Shown here piece after piece: positions 1 to 8,351 of a stretch of DNA of 64,000 bases. This stretch comes from Sulfurimicrobium sp. (GTDB lineage Bacteria; Pseudomonadota; Gammaproteobacteria; Burkholderiales; Sulfuricellaceae), in NCBI GenBank assembly GCA_030652035.1, contig JAUSBJ010000019.1, positions 1-64,000 on the forward strand, written 5' to 3'. Numbering within the stretch: position 1 is the stretch's first letter; each line of letters starts with the position of its first letter. A model generated the notes under the pieces. The model was not told the origin of the DNA, made no database searches, and was given only the letters and a program-made list of their open reading frames with translations. The position numbers and the translations under genes are program-made.

Positions 1-15
1 CGCCGGATTTCGGCT

Positions 16-903
16 ATGACTTCCATAGATAACACTCCAGTTTCTCCGGCACAAATACCGGATGGTTACACACCCCGGGGTGGAAACTATTGGACGCTGT
101 TTACCCCGGAAATCTGGAAAGTTTTGCACGCTGTTTTACAGGTTGCCAGCGAAACGCCGAACCAAGATGGAGTCTATGTACGCATTACTGGGCGAAAGGG
201 TGGGTTGATATCCTTCGTTCTAGCGTTTGTAGGGATAGACCCGACAGTATCCCTGCTGGTTGATCGTGAAAATGTCCGTTTTAAGGAGGGGACATGGCAT
301 GGATTTAACTCGTGCGTCACGCCGATTGAAAATCTTTGTTCCGGTAATTACGGTTATGCCAAGCCATTTTGGGGCACCGTAGTCTTGCTTGTGGTGGCGC
401 TTTTTATGCTTTTGTCGGACGAGACCGCGTTGCGTATTGCATCGCTAATCCTGATCCTGGGTGCGATTTTATACTACTTCCTCAATAAAACCACAAAGCT
501 CGGGGTGACATATGTTGACGGTGGATGGAATGGATTTGCGTTCAAGCGTTCAATCATTGAGGGAAAGAATATCGATGAGATTTCGGCGGAGCGCATCATT
601 TCTATTATCGAGATGATTATGCTCGGAAAAGATAAGTTAAATGCCATAAATGTTGATGGTAGCGCCCGTGCTTCAGGTGGAATAGATGGGGGCGAGCAGG
701 CACGGCAAAAAATGGATGCCCTTAAGGCGCAGGCCCTGCGCGCAGGAGAGCGGGCGGCTTCAAAGGTCGCAGCCTCTTTAGCTACTGTATCTGAAAATAT
801 GTCCCGTTCTGTGGGCGAACCTGGGCCGAAATGCCCTGGCTGTGGTGAAGCGATCAAGGCAGAAGACACATTTTGCGGTAACTGTGGCCGTGCTGTGCGC
901 TAG
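16..903 (+). CDS. Zinc-ribbon membrane protein of unknown function
   Basis: I do not recognise a named family. The N-terminal part (residues 1-115) is soluble, followed by two adjacent hydrophobic segments at about 119-134 and 138-156, a second soluble part, an Ala-rich helical linker (about 222-262) and a C-terminal zinc ribbon with Cys273, Cys276, Cys287 and Cys290 (CPGC...CGNC). The hydrophobic pair inside a beta-rich sequence resembles membrane-anchored PH-like proteins, but that is a guess. The frame is open to the window edge upstream and no ribosome site is visible, so the true start could lie outside. It heads a run of zinc-ribbon genes. Confidence 0.75.
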   Translation: MTSIDNTPVSPAQIPDGYTPRGGNYWTLFTPEIWKVLHAVLQVASETPNQDGVYVRITGRKGGLISFVLAFVGIDPTVSLLVDRENVRFKEGTWHGFNSCVTPIENLCSGNYGYAKPFWGTVVLLVVALFMLLSDETALRIASLILILGAILYYFLNKTTKLGVTYVDGGWNGFAFKRSIIEGKNIDEISAERIISIIEMIMLGKDKLNAINVDGSARASGGIDGGEQARQKMDALKAQALRAGERAASKVAASLATVSENMSRSVGEPGPKCPGCGEAIKAEDTFCGNCGRAVR

Positions 904-996
904 CTTTATCGCGTGAAATAGCATCAGTGTAGCAATAGGGTATTGGTGCGACCGTTACAGCTGTGCCTATAAATAAAACAGATTGGGAGAGATAAA

Positions 997-1746
997 ATGG
1001 TTATGAAATGTACATCCTGTGGTCACGCTTTAGAGGTTGGCGGCACCTTTTGTCAGAACTGCGGCACACCTATTCCAATGAGCACCGCGCCAGCACAGGC
1101 CGCTCAAATTGGTCTGATGGGCCACATCGAACGAGCGGTATATTTCCGCGTGGCGCGAGCGTTTAGCTGGGTATTGCTGATTGCCGCCATTGTCGGTTTC
1201 TTTTATTCAATCGCTTTGGCTGTCGGATCCGTGGGTGATCTTATTGGCGGCAAGCCAAGGGTTTCAAAGGATGAGGTACAGGCGGCCATTGCCAGTGGGC
1301 AAAAATCCAATGCATCACAGAATGAGGAAAGTATTGCAGAGGACTCTGATCCAAAACTCATAGGTGAGTACGAAACCGAACTTGCTCAGCTTGTATTGTT
1401 GATTCCACAAGAGGATCGCAAGCAAGCCGGCGGCGACGAGAGGGCGCGTGAAAGGTTGAAACATCTAATCCAACAAATCGCCCAAGGCAAAAGGAACCAG
1501 ATCGCGACAGTGCATGAGGCACGCGAACTGCTTGGTCAAATTACAGAGAAAGACAGGACCCAGGCGTTTGGATATTTTATCAACCTCAAACAGCAGAAGG
1601 AACAGTTTGCGGCAGTGAAGCAGGCCGAGGCCAAAGCAAAATTCGCCTACCTGGGTGGCGCAACGCTGATGACCGCAATGCTGATCACGCTCGTGAGCAT
1701 GGTGCTTGTGCTGCTCGCTATTGAGCGCAATTTGCGCACGAAGTAA
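997..1746 (+). CDS. Zinc-ribbon protein with two membrane segments
   Basis: 249 residues. An N-terminal zinc ribbon (Cys5, Cys8, Cys19, Cys22) precedes a membrane segment at about 57-77, a charged, probably helical region (90-215) and a second membrane segment at about 219-243. The charged stretch would sit between the two membrane segments, probably in the periplasm. GGGAG stands just before the ATG; a second ATG two codons later is possible. The stop lies 11 bases before the next zinc-ribbon gene, so the two are probably co-transcribed. The function is unknown. Confidence 0.8.
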   Translation: MVMKCTSCGHALEVGGTFCQNCGTPIPMSTAPAQAAQIGLMGHIERAVYFRVARAFSWVLLIAAIVGFFYSIALAVGSVGDLIGGKPRVSKDEVQAAIASGQKSNASQNEESIAEDSDPKLIGEYETELAQLVLLIPQEDRKQAGGDERARERLKHLIQQIAQGKRNQIATVHEARELLGQITEKDRTQAFGYFINLKQQKEQFAAVKQAEAKAKFAYLGGATLMTAMLITLVSMVLVLLAIERNLRTK

Positions 1747-1757
1747 GGGGGATCACT

Positions 1758-3398
1758 ATGTTATGTTCTGCATGCCAGGCGACGATTGCAGAGGGCGCCA
1801 AATTCTGTCCCAAGTGTGGCACCCGTGCGGTAGCGCCTGCTGCTGAAACGGGTAGCAAGCGCTGCCCCCAATGCGGAACCGAGAATCCCGCAAACGCAAA
1901 GTTTTGCAAGAAAGATGGCTATCGCTTTGAGTCGGTAGCCGAAAAACCGGATATGGCGGTTGTGCCTGCTCCGGCAGCTCAGGCTCCCGGCGAGCCAAGT
2001 GCACCAGAGATAGCGCCCAACAAGATTCCCCTAGCGGGCGATACAGTAATTTGTCCACAATGTGGCACACCCAATCTCCCGGGTGCGAAGTTTTGCAAGA
2101 AAGATGGTTACTCTTTGCGGGTAGGTGTTGCAGCACCGCAGGTAACACCTGATGCAAAAGAGCCTTCTTCAGCAGCACCGTCAGCTAAAGGCCCGGAGCC
2201 ACAGCCACCCGCCCCAACCCCCGATCCGCAGGCCGTTCCCATCAAACAGCCCGTTCCTGCCACAGCCCGATCTGTCGATATCGGCAGCGAATCATCGGCG
2301 TCAAAAATAATGCCTGCTGCGGAATCAGTGGAGAAGTCCAGGAAGGGGATGATGATTGGCGCGCTGGTCGGTGTTGTTCTCCTTGCTGGCGCGGTTGGCG
2401 GCTATGCCTACTGGGCAGGACATATGGGCAATCGCCAAGGCGATGTTCAGGCCAAAATCAATACCGAGCTAGGTAGTCGCGGCTTGAGCAATGTCCAGGT
2501 GACGATTGACCGTGAGTGGGGTGCGTCACTGAGTGGCACGGTGATGAACCAGGCTGGCAAAGATCAAGCGCTGGAATTGATAAGGAGTCACAAGGAACTG
2601 AAAAATATCGTGGCTGACCAAGTTCAGGTTCAGCCTGGCGCTGCTGATTTGGAGAAAAATCTCAACAAGGCACTGACTGATGCCGGGTTCAATTCCATCA
2701 CGGCGCAAGTAGACAAAGAAATGGTTGCAACGTTGACGGGTATCGCTGAGAGCCCTGATCAAAAGGTGCAGGCGTTAAAAGTGGCAAGCGGGTTAACAGG
2801 GGTCAAGGATGTCAAGGATGATGTTCAGGTGCCCATAGCTGAAAATGCGCCACCAGCACCTCCGCCCGAGTTGGCACCGCCGGTGGCGCCACCCATGCCA
2901 GCCGCCCAAGCATCACCCCCCCCCCCCATCAATAAGGCTGCATTGGAGCGTGAGTTGAATGCGCGGCTAAGAGCAAACGGGGTAGGCGGAGTAACAGGGC
3001 GTGTTAATCCTGACATGACCATAGCGTTGTCCGGCACTGTGCGCAGCGAAGAAGATCGAGTCAAGGCACTGAATCTTGCCGGTTCTCTGCCCGGCGCGAA
3101 TGGCCTGCGCGAAAATATTCATGTAGTCGCACCCCAGGCCGCCAGACTGGCGCGGCCCCAAGCGCCACAGCCAGCACAGCAGGCCGCTGCAATTGACCCG
3201 GGGAAACTAGAGGGCGACATCAATCGGGCGTTGCGTAACAGTGGTGCAGGTGGAGTAACCGCACAGGTAGGCGATGATTTGAGTATCACGCTAAAGGGTT
3301 CGGCTGGCAGCCCGGCCGAGAAAGAACGTGCTATGCAGATTGCCAGGCAGTTCAAGGGCGTGCGTGCGGTGAAAGACAAAATATTTGTGGTCGAATAA
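1758..3398 (+). CDS. Zinc-ribbon protein with four BON-like repeats
   Basis: 546 residues. Three N-terminal ribbon modules: Cys3/6/17/20 is complete, while those at Cys36/39/50 and Cys99/102/113 end in FCKKDGY and lack the fourth Cys. A Pro/Ala linker leads to one membrane segment (about 198-220), then four BON-like repeats (about 227-292, 297-360, 393-457, 482-546), each with the Leu-x-Gly-x-Val strand and a closing Val-rich strand. BON domains are usually periplasmic and contact membranes or peptidoglycan. The topology implied is cytoplasmic ribbons and periplasmic BON array. A run of twelve C lies in the Pro linker between repeats 2 and 3. AAGGGG precedes the ATG. Confidence 0.85.
   Translation: MLCSACQATIAEGAKFCPKCGTRAVAPAAETGSKRCPQCGTENPANAKFCKKDGYRFESVAEKPDMAVVPAPAAQAPGEPSAPEIAPNKIPLAGDTVICPQCGTPNLPGAKFCKKDGYSLRVGVAAPQVTPDAKEPSSAAPSAKGPEPQPPAPTPDPQAVPIKQPVPATARSVDIGSESSASKIMPAAESVEKSRKGMMIGALVGVVLLAGAVGGYAYWAGHMGNRQGDVQAKINTELGSRGLSNVQVTIDREWGASLSGTVMNQAGKDQALELIRSHKELKNIVADQVQVQPGAADLEKNLNKALTDAGFNSITAQVDKEMVATLTGIAESPDQKVQALKVASGLTGVKDVKDDVQVPIAENAPPAPPPELAPPVAPPMPAAQASPPPPINKAALERELNARLRANGVGGVTGRVNPDMTIALSGTVRSEEDRVKALNLAGSLPGANGLRENIHVVAPQAARLARPQAPQPAQQAAAIDPGKLEGDINRALRNSGAGGVTAQVGDDLSITLKGSAGSPAEKERAMQIARQFKGVRAVKDKIFVVE
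2916..2927 (+). repeat. Homopolymeric C12 tract inside the BON gene
   Basis: Twelve consecutive C within the proline-rich linker between BON-like repeats 2 and 3. In frame it encodes prolines. Slippage by one base would truncate the protein after two BON repeats, so it could act as a phase-variable tract. A sequencing or assembly length error is also possible. Confidence 0.9.
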
Positions 3399-3415
3399 TT
3401 AAAGGGGAATCCAAG

Positions 3416-4003
3416 ATGAAACAAATTATCGCAGCTTCGCTGGTTGTATCGTTATGCAGCGTACAGTTGACTGGTTGTGCTGAAATGACCCAGACCCAGA
3501 AGGGTGCAGGAATCGGGGCCGCCGCCGGTGCTGTCTTGGGCAGTCTTACAGGCGGTGACCGCAAGTCGATCCTGATCGGCGCAGCGCTGGGCGCCATTGC
3601 GGGCGCCATCATCGCCAATTATCAGGATAAACAAACCGCTTCGCGTGCCGAGGCAGAACGAAAATACGGCACCGTCACGCAAGACAAACTTGAGATCGAT
3701 TCTTCCACGCTTACCCCGGATAACGTTATGCCCGGCGATAAAGTGGAGTCGGCAGTGCAATACACGGCTTTGGCTGCCAGGGAAGCCCAGCAGTTTAAGG
3801 TTACGGAAACCCGCACCTTGATGAATGACAAGGAAAGCGTGCAGCTAGCCAGCCGGGAAGTCGTACGAACCCAAGGTAGCCATGTCTCAACCATGAAATT
3901 CACTTTGCCCAAGGACGTGGCGAAGGGAGATTACACCTTAGTAACCACGGTGTCGGATGGGAAGAACACGCGCACGGTGAAGAATCCGATGCGGGTAGTG
4001 TGA
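3416..4003 (+). CDS. Glycine-zipper lipoprotein
   Basis: 195 residues. A signal peptide ends in a lipobox (VQLTGC, Cys21). Next comes a glycine-zipper segment (about 31-66) with repeated GAAxG-type spacing, as in SlyB/OmpA-like Gly-zipper outer-membrane lipoproteins, and then a beta-rich C-terminal domain. GGGG is present 11 bases before the ATG, and the gene follows the BON gene by 17 bases, probably in one operon. The C-terminal domain recurs almost unchanged in the next gene, marking a tandem duplication. The function is unknown; envelope location is likely. Confidence 0.8.
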   Translation: MKQIIAASLVVSLCSVQLTGCAEMTQTQKGAGIGAAAGAVLGSLTGGDRKSILIGAALGAIAGAIIANYQDKQTASRAEAERKYGTVTQDKLEIDSSTLTPDNVMPGDKVESAVQYTALAAREAQQFKVTETRTLMNDKESVQLASREVVRTQGSHVSTMKFTLPKDVAKGDYTLVTTVSDGKNTRTVKNPMRVV

Positions 4004-4106
4004 TGTTCAAATGCCATTTCCGCCACTGCCGCTTGTCTTATGCGGGGTCAAAGATCCGTGGTTAAGTCTTTGCCCACTGAACAAAGAGTTCCATTGGGGT
4101 GAGTCG

Positions 4107-4631
4107 ATGAAAAAAATCATCATGATTCTCTTGCTAATCAGCGTAGCCACTGGTTTTGCTGGTTGCGCTGAAGTGTCGAAGGTAATGAAGAGCGATGCGA
4201 GCTTGTCTGAAAAGTTCAAGCAGTTCAGTAGTATCGTCGGAAATTACTTTGACAGGCAAAGCGGGACTCGCGCCGAAGCGGTAAAGAAGCACAACTACCT
4301 GGGACGCGGCGACCTGTTGGAAATCGATTCCGCTTCGCTTACACCGGATGATGTCACGCCTGGCGACAAAATGGAGTCGGTCGTGCAATACACTGCTTTA
4401 GCAGCCAGGGAAGACCAGCAGATCAGGATCACGGAAACTCGCACTTTGCAGGGTGACAAGGAAAGCTTTCAGCTCAATAGTCGGGAAGTTGTGCGAACGC
4501 AGGGCAGCCATGTTTCAACCATGAAATTCACTTTGCCCAAGGACATGGCGAAGGGAAATTACACCTTGGTGACCACAATATCGGATGGGAAGAACTCGCG
4601 TACGGTGAAGAATCCGCTGCGGGTGGTGTGA
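4107..4631 (+). CDS. Lipoprotein paralogous to the preceding gene
   Basis: 174 residues from the ATG at 4107, which I prefer over the upstream in-frame ATG (4011): it starts a clean lipoprotein signal (MKKIIMILLL, lipobox GFAGC) and has GGGGTGAG just upstream. The C-terminal 120 residues closely match the preceding lipoprotein: both carry LTPDxVxPGDKxES, VQYTALAARExQQ and a shared ending TVKNPxRVV. The glycine-zipper part of the neighbour is missing and replaced by a short polar stretch. This is a duplicated pair in which only one copy keeps the membrane-spanning zipper. The domain itself is unknown to me. Confidence 0.8.
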   Translation: MKKIIMILLLISVATGFAGCAEVSKVMKSDASLSEKFKQFSSIVGNYFDRQSGTRAEAVKKHNYLGRGDLLEIDSASLTPDDVTPGDKMESVVQYTALAAREDQQIRITETRTLQGDKESFQLNSREVVRTQGSHVSTMKFTLPKDMAKGNYTLVTTISDGKNSRTVKNPLRVV

Positions 4632-4699
4632 TTTATGGGGCGCGGCACTAGCGCCATTTTGATTGCATGCACGAAATCAGCATGATAGGGAGAGTAATT

Positions 4700-5641
4700 A
4701 TGAATCACTTGTTTGAAATACGGATTGGTAATAAATCACTCACTAGACTAATCCTCGCTATTTCTGGATTGTTGATAACGACTTACGCGACGTCATTACC
4801 CGCAATCGCGAGCGGCCACGAAAACCAAGCAAGCAACACTTCTGTGGCATCGAAGGATGGCGTTCAAACCATATCCTTTGCAATGAACGCTTGCTCTGAT
4901 TATCTCATTAGTGTTTTTGGGTTAATTCCCAAATCGATTGATCTTAAATCTTTTCCGCCAAAAGGAAATTACAAACTTAATGGCTTGCCGAATAAACCAC
5001 TACGGGAGGCATTTGAACAGGCATCCGCCTATGCGCATGAGCACTGTGCCAAACAACAATACGATCCAAATATTGCATTTGCAGTCAACTTTTTCTATGA
5101 GAGGATGCCTCGCCCAGGGGAGCCTATGGCCAAATGGAATCCGATGCCGGCTATCTCTGCGGGAGCGAAAGGAGACGCCGCCAATCCAGAGTGGGAAATA
5201 TTCAATTCCGTAGCCTATGCTGAAACAAAGGAGGGTAAAGAGGAGCAACAACGAATCACGCATAGGCAAAATGATCAACGGGCTAATGTTGAGTTTGAAA
5301 ATAAAAAAATGATGTTTTTCAAAACGAATGGTGTAGACGGATTTTATAACCCGATTGCATTGAACAGGAATCCCTTCGCCATGCAAGGAAAACCTGTATT
5401 GCTCTGGGCCAGATTGAGCCAGATGATCGAAGCTAACAAGGCCATCGTCAGTCTAGGAGACGGATTTGCAGTGGTTTCCGGTGTCCCAACAGGTGCGTTC
5501 GGTGGTGGTTACTATCTATTCTTCGGTAGGGTTCTAGGCAATACCTCTTTTCCAGGCAATCTTAAGCAAACCCCGGTAGCTCATCTTAAATTCATTCGCG
5601 TCATACCTTGTCCGGCTGGAGATTTGTCAAAATGCATTTGA
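4700..5641 (+). CDS. Exported protein of unknown function
   Basis: 313 residues from the ATG at 4700, chosen because GGGAGAG lies six bases upstream; the longer frame starting at 4667 has no such site. Residues 1-36 look like a signal peptide with a long n-region (hydrophobic core at about 14-35, Ala-rich end). The mature part has no motif I can name and contains scattered Cys (including two near the C terminus). Base composition is lower in GC than the flanking housekeeping genes, suggesting accessory origin. It is the last gene of the run that begins with the zinc-ribbon proteins. Confidence 0.65.
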   Translation: MNHLFEIRIGNKSLTRLILAISGLLITTYATSLPAIASGHENQASNTSVASKDGVQTISFAMNACSDYLISVFGLIPKSIDLKSFPPKGNYKLNGLPNKPLREAFEQASAYAHEHCAKQQYDPNIAFAVNFFYERMPRPGEPMAKWNPMPAISAGAKGDAANPEWEIFNSVAYAETKEGKEEQQRITHRQNDQRANVEFENKKMMFFKTNGVDGFYNPIALNRNPFAMQGKPVLLWARLSQMIEANKAIVSLGDGFAVVSGVPTGAFGGGYYLFFGRVLGNTSFPGNLKQTPVAHLKFIRVIPCPAGDLSKCI

Positions 5642-5904
5642 ACGAACCACTTTGAAAATAATATTCAGGAACTGTATTTTCTTCCCTTTCTGCACTGATT
5701 CAATTTAAGTAAGGGCTGGTTCTTAAAAAATGCATGTTCAAACTGCCTCAGACATCATTCACGAGCTCAAGCAATTACTCACATCGCCAACCCGCTTAAA
5801 CACAAGGTTTCCAGTATGGAGGCATCCGTGGTTTTCAAATCATGCGACTTGATATTTATGTCGGCCATGCGATGGCGTGACACACAGCAAGCTAGGAGTT
5901 GAAA
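5642..5904. other. Intergenic region, little supported content
   Basis: No recognisable gene. A 40-codon open frame at 5730-5852 starts with ATG and reads like protein (TASDIIHELKQLL) but has no ribosome site and cannot be supported. The end of the region holds AGGAG at 5894-5898, which fixes the start of the following lipase gene. Confidence 0.5.
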
Positions 5905-7386
5905 GTGGTAACCAACGTTCGCACTAAGTGGGCCAGAGTCTTACTGATATTTTCCTTGTTAGCGTTGATTTCCAGCCCGGCCTGTGTTGGACAAGTCGTC
6001 GCAGTCAGCGGAATCAATTGCCTGCCGGTGCCAGGCAACCAGACAGAGGAGGCAATCTACTCACGCTTCGGAATTACAGGGGCCGAACTGCACCTCTTGG
6101 GAAGGGAACTTGCAAACGGTGGTCGCGCCACAGCGGAGACATTACTCCGGTACAAGCTCGGCGATAACGCCGCCCGATACGCACTATTTGCAAAAGCAGC
6201 CTACGGCAAGAGTCCCACGATCGACTGGGATGGAAAGGAGCCAGCGGAATGGCAACTTGTTACTTCCAATTCCAAGGAGTATGGGGACTCTGGCCTCGTA
6301 ATTAGCGTATATAAGCGGACGGCGCAGGGAGCCATACTCACCGACAGTACTGAGGTGATCATCGCGATTCGGGGGACTGAGCCCACTGACTTTCGGGATT
6401 TGATGTTCGACGGAGTTGCGGCTTTGGGTTATGTGGACCTGCAACTGAAGCAGGCATATCAATTCGTCACAGACTTCTTCGCCAAGAATCCGACCAAGGC
6501 AAACCGAACCGTGCTTGTTGGTCATTCGCTGGGTGGACGTATTGCGCAAATCATCGCTGCCAATAAGGGACTGCGTGCGTTTACGTTCAATGCCGCGGCG
6601 GTGCGAAAGGAAGTCGCACAGGCTTATGGCCTCACCGTTTATCCGCTCTTGCCCGGACTGGAATATTCGCTGATTACGAGCGTGGTATCCTCCGCCGACT
6701 GGGTAAATCCTTCGTCGAAGGTTTTCATTCTCGCGGAGGATCTTGGGCAGCGTCTTCAGTTCAATTTCTGTGGCCCCGGCCAGGGCCACGGTATAGATGG
6801 TGTCGTAGTCAGTCTGGAGCGGGTGCAGAAAATTTACAGAGAACGCTTGAATCCGTCGCCGAAACCATCCGCATCTCTGTCTCAGGCCACTGTGCCATCA
6901 AGCGGACCCACCTCATCCGTGCCATCCAAGTCTTCGACACCGACAGCGCCTATCACAAATGTAGTGAATTCCACGCCGTCATCAGTATCGGATGCCGGGA
7001 ACGCTGTACTCGCAAAGTTGGGCAATTCCTCAGGAACTATGCGCTTTGATATTCTCAATGCTCTGATGAGCCATAGCCGCGTTGCTTCAGGACTGACGGC
7101 CGCCGACCTCAACGCGATCATCGTCGGTATGGAAGACCAGCGTGCCCGCGTGGTGAGCCTGATGGCACGCATGCTGCAGGCCAACCTGGGCGCCACAGAA
7201 GTGGTCGCTCTGTCGGGGCAAACCAGCGGAAGGATGCGCTTTGATATTCTCAATGCTCTGATGAGCCATAGCCGCGTTGCTTCAGGACTGACGGCCGCCG
7301 ACCTCAACGCGATCATCGTCGGCATGGAAGACCAGCGTGCCCGCGTGGTGAGCCTGATGGCGCGTTTGCTGCAGGCCAACCCTTAG
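5905..7386 (+). CDS. Class-3 lipase-like protein with duplicated tail
   Basis: 493 residues from GTG 5905. I prefer this to the TTG at 5899 because AGGAG ends at 5898, six bases before the GTG. A signal peptide (about 1-28) precedes an alpha/beta-hydrolase of the lipase class 3 type: an oxyanion-side strand IIAIRGTEP, then the nucleophile elbow GHSLGG with Ser208. After residue 315 comes a Ser/Pro/Thr linker, then two copies of a 49-residue helical module at 65-residue spacing. The tail may bind a surface or partner. An extracellular or periplasmic lipid or ester hydrolase is likely; the substrate is unknown. Confidence 0.8.
   Translation: MVTNVRTKWARVLLIFSLLALISSPACVGQVVAVSGINCLPVPGNQTEEAIYSRFGITGAELHLLGRELANGGRATAETLLRYKLGDNAARYALFAKAAYGKSPTIDWDGKEPAEWQLVTSNSKEYGDSGLVISVYKRTAQGAILTDSTEVIIAIRGTEPTDFRDLMFDGVAALGYVDLQLKQAYQFVTDFFAKNPTKANRTVLVGHSLGGRIAQIIAANKGLRAFTFNAAAVRKEVAQAYGLTVYPLLPGLEYSLITSVVSSADWVNPSSKVFILAEDLGQRLQFNFCGPGQGHGIDGVVVSLERVQKIYRERLNPSPKPSASLSQATVPSSGPTSSVPSKSSTPTAPITNVVNSTPSSVSDAGNAVLAKLGNSSGTMRFDILNALMSHSRVASGLTAADLNAIIVGMEDQRARVVSLMARMLQANLGATEVVALSGQTSGRMRFDILNALMSHSRVASGLTAADLNAIIVGMEDQRARVVSLMARLLQANP
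7039..7185 (+). repeat. First copy of 147-bp tandem coding repeat
   Basis: Encodes a 49-residue helical module starting MRFDILNALMSHSR in the lipase tail. It matches the copy at 7234-7380 at 143 of 147 positions by direct reading, so the duplication is recent or kept uniform by conversion. Confidence 0.95.
7234..7380 (+). repeat. Second copy of 147-bp tandem coding repeat
   Basis: Starts 195 bases after the first copy, with four base differences, all in the last 60 bases. The 48-base spacer between copies is not part of the repeat. Confidence 0.95.
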
Positions 7387-7398
7387 TATTGAACAACC

Positions 7399-8316
7399 CT
7401 ATTCACTCGACAACTGGTCGGCGCTGGTGAAAATCCAGGTGCGGGTGATGCTGAGGATATCGGTATCCTTGCGGATATTGTCCGGCAGGGGCGAGAACGG
7501 GCCGGCCAGCTCGACAATGCGCCGGGCCGCGGCATCCAGCACTTTCTGGCCGGAGGAGCGGTTGATTTCGATGCCCTCCACGCTGCCGTCGGCCCTGATC
7601 GACACGGTCAGTTGCAACTGGCCATACAGCTTCTGCTGCTTGGCGGCTTCCGGGTAATTGAGGTTGCCCACTTTCTCGACCTTCATGCGCCAGTCTTCGA
7701 CATAACGGGCAAAGCGGTATTCCTGGGTGCGCGCCCCGATGAATTTGCGGCGCGGCAGTTTCTGGTAATTGTCCCAATCGCGCGAAATCTGCGCTTCCAG
7801 CCGCGCGGCCTCAAGGCTGCGCTGCACCAGTTCGGCGGCGTTGGGCTTGACCGCGGCCTCGCTGTGCTGCGGCGACGCCGTGGTATTGGGCGATTGCGCC
7901 ACACTTTGTTTCGACTTGGCCTGGGTCATCAGGCGGCGCGCCTGCTGTTCCAGTTCGACTACGCGTTGCTCGCGCTGTTCAAGCGCAGGGTCGGGATGCG
8001 GCCGGTCGAGATTGGGCAATGGGCTCTTGGCACGCCGGTTGGCCTCGGTATTGCCGCCGCCATCGAGATTGGCCTGGGCCAGGGCATCCGCCTTGACGGG
8101 TTTGCTGGCGGACTTGCTGTTGACCAGCACCACTTCGAGATAGGCCGCCGGGTTGGGCAATTGCTTCAACGCGGGCGCTGCGAAGTGAACCGTCAGGATC
8201 AGGGCATGCAGCAGCACCGAAACCAGCAGCATCAACCCAAGCCGCGACGATTCTCCGGGTTTCAGCGCAAGCGCGGCCAAACCCGGGACCGGCTGCTTAT
8301 TCATTGAAATTGCCAT
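7399..8316 (-). CDS. TonB-family energy transducer
   Basis: 305 residues. A short cytoplasmic N terminus, one membrane segment (about 26-45), a long coiled or charged region (about 110-200, with EQREQRVVELEQQ) and a TonB C-terminal domain (about 205-300) containing YPEAAKQQ and VSIRADGSVEGIEI. TonB passes energy from the ExbBD complex to outer-membrane receptors. No exbB, exbD or receptor lies beside it, unlike the second tonB in this window, so it may serve the general system or a different envelope role. It ends convergently with the lipase gene, 12 bases away. Confidence 0.85.
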   Translation of the reverse strand: MAISMNKQPVPGLAALALKPGESSRLGLMLLVSVLLHALILTVHFAAPALKQLPNPAAYLEVVLVNSKSASKPVKADALAQANLDGGGNTEANRRAKSPLPNLDRPHPDPALEQREQRVVELEQQARRLMTQAKSKQSVAQSPNTTASPQHSEAAVKPNAAELVQRSLEAARLEAQISRDWDNYQKLPRRKFIGARTQEYRFARYVEDWRMKVEKVGNLNYPEAAKQQKLYGQLQLTVSIRADGSVEGIEINRSSGQKVLDAAARRIVELAGPFSPLPDNIRKDTDILSITRTWIFTSADQLSSE

Positions 8317-8351
8317 TTAGAAGCAAGAGTTTAAGCACTTGAATCCGGGTG

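Noticed and set aside
4011-4106. In-frame extension of the second lipoprotein gene
   Set aside because: The extension would bury the lipoprotein signal, and the internal ATG has a good ribosome site.
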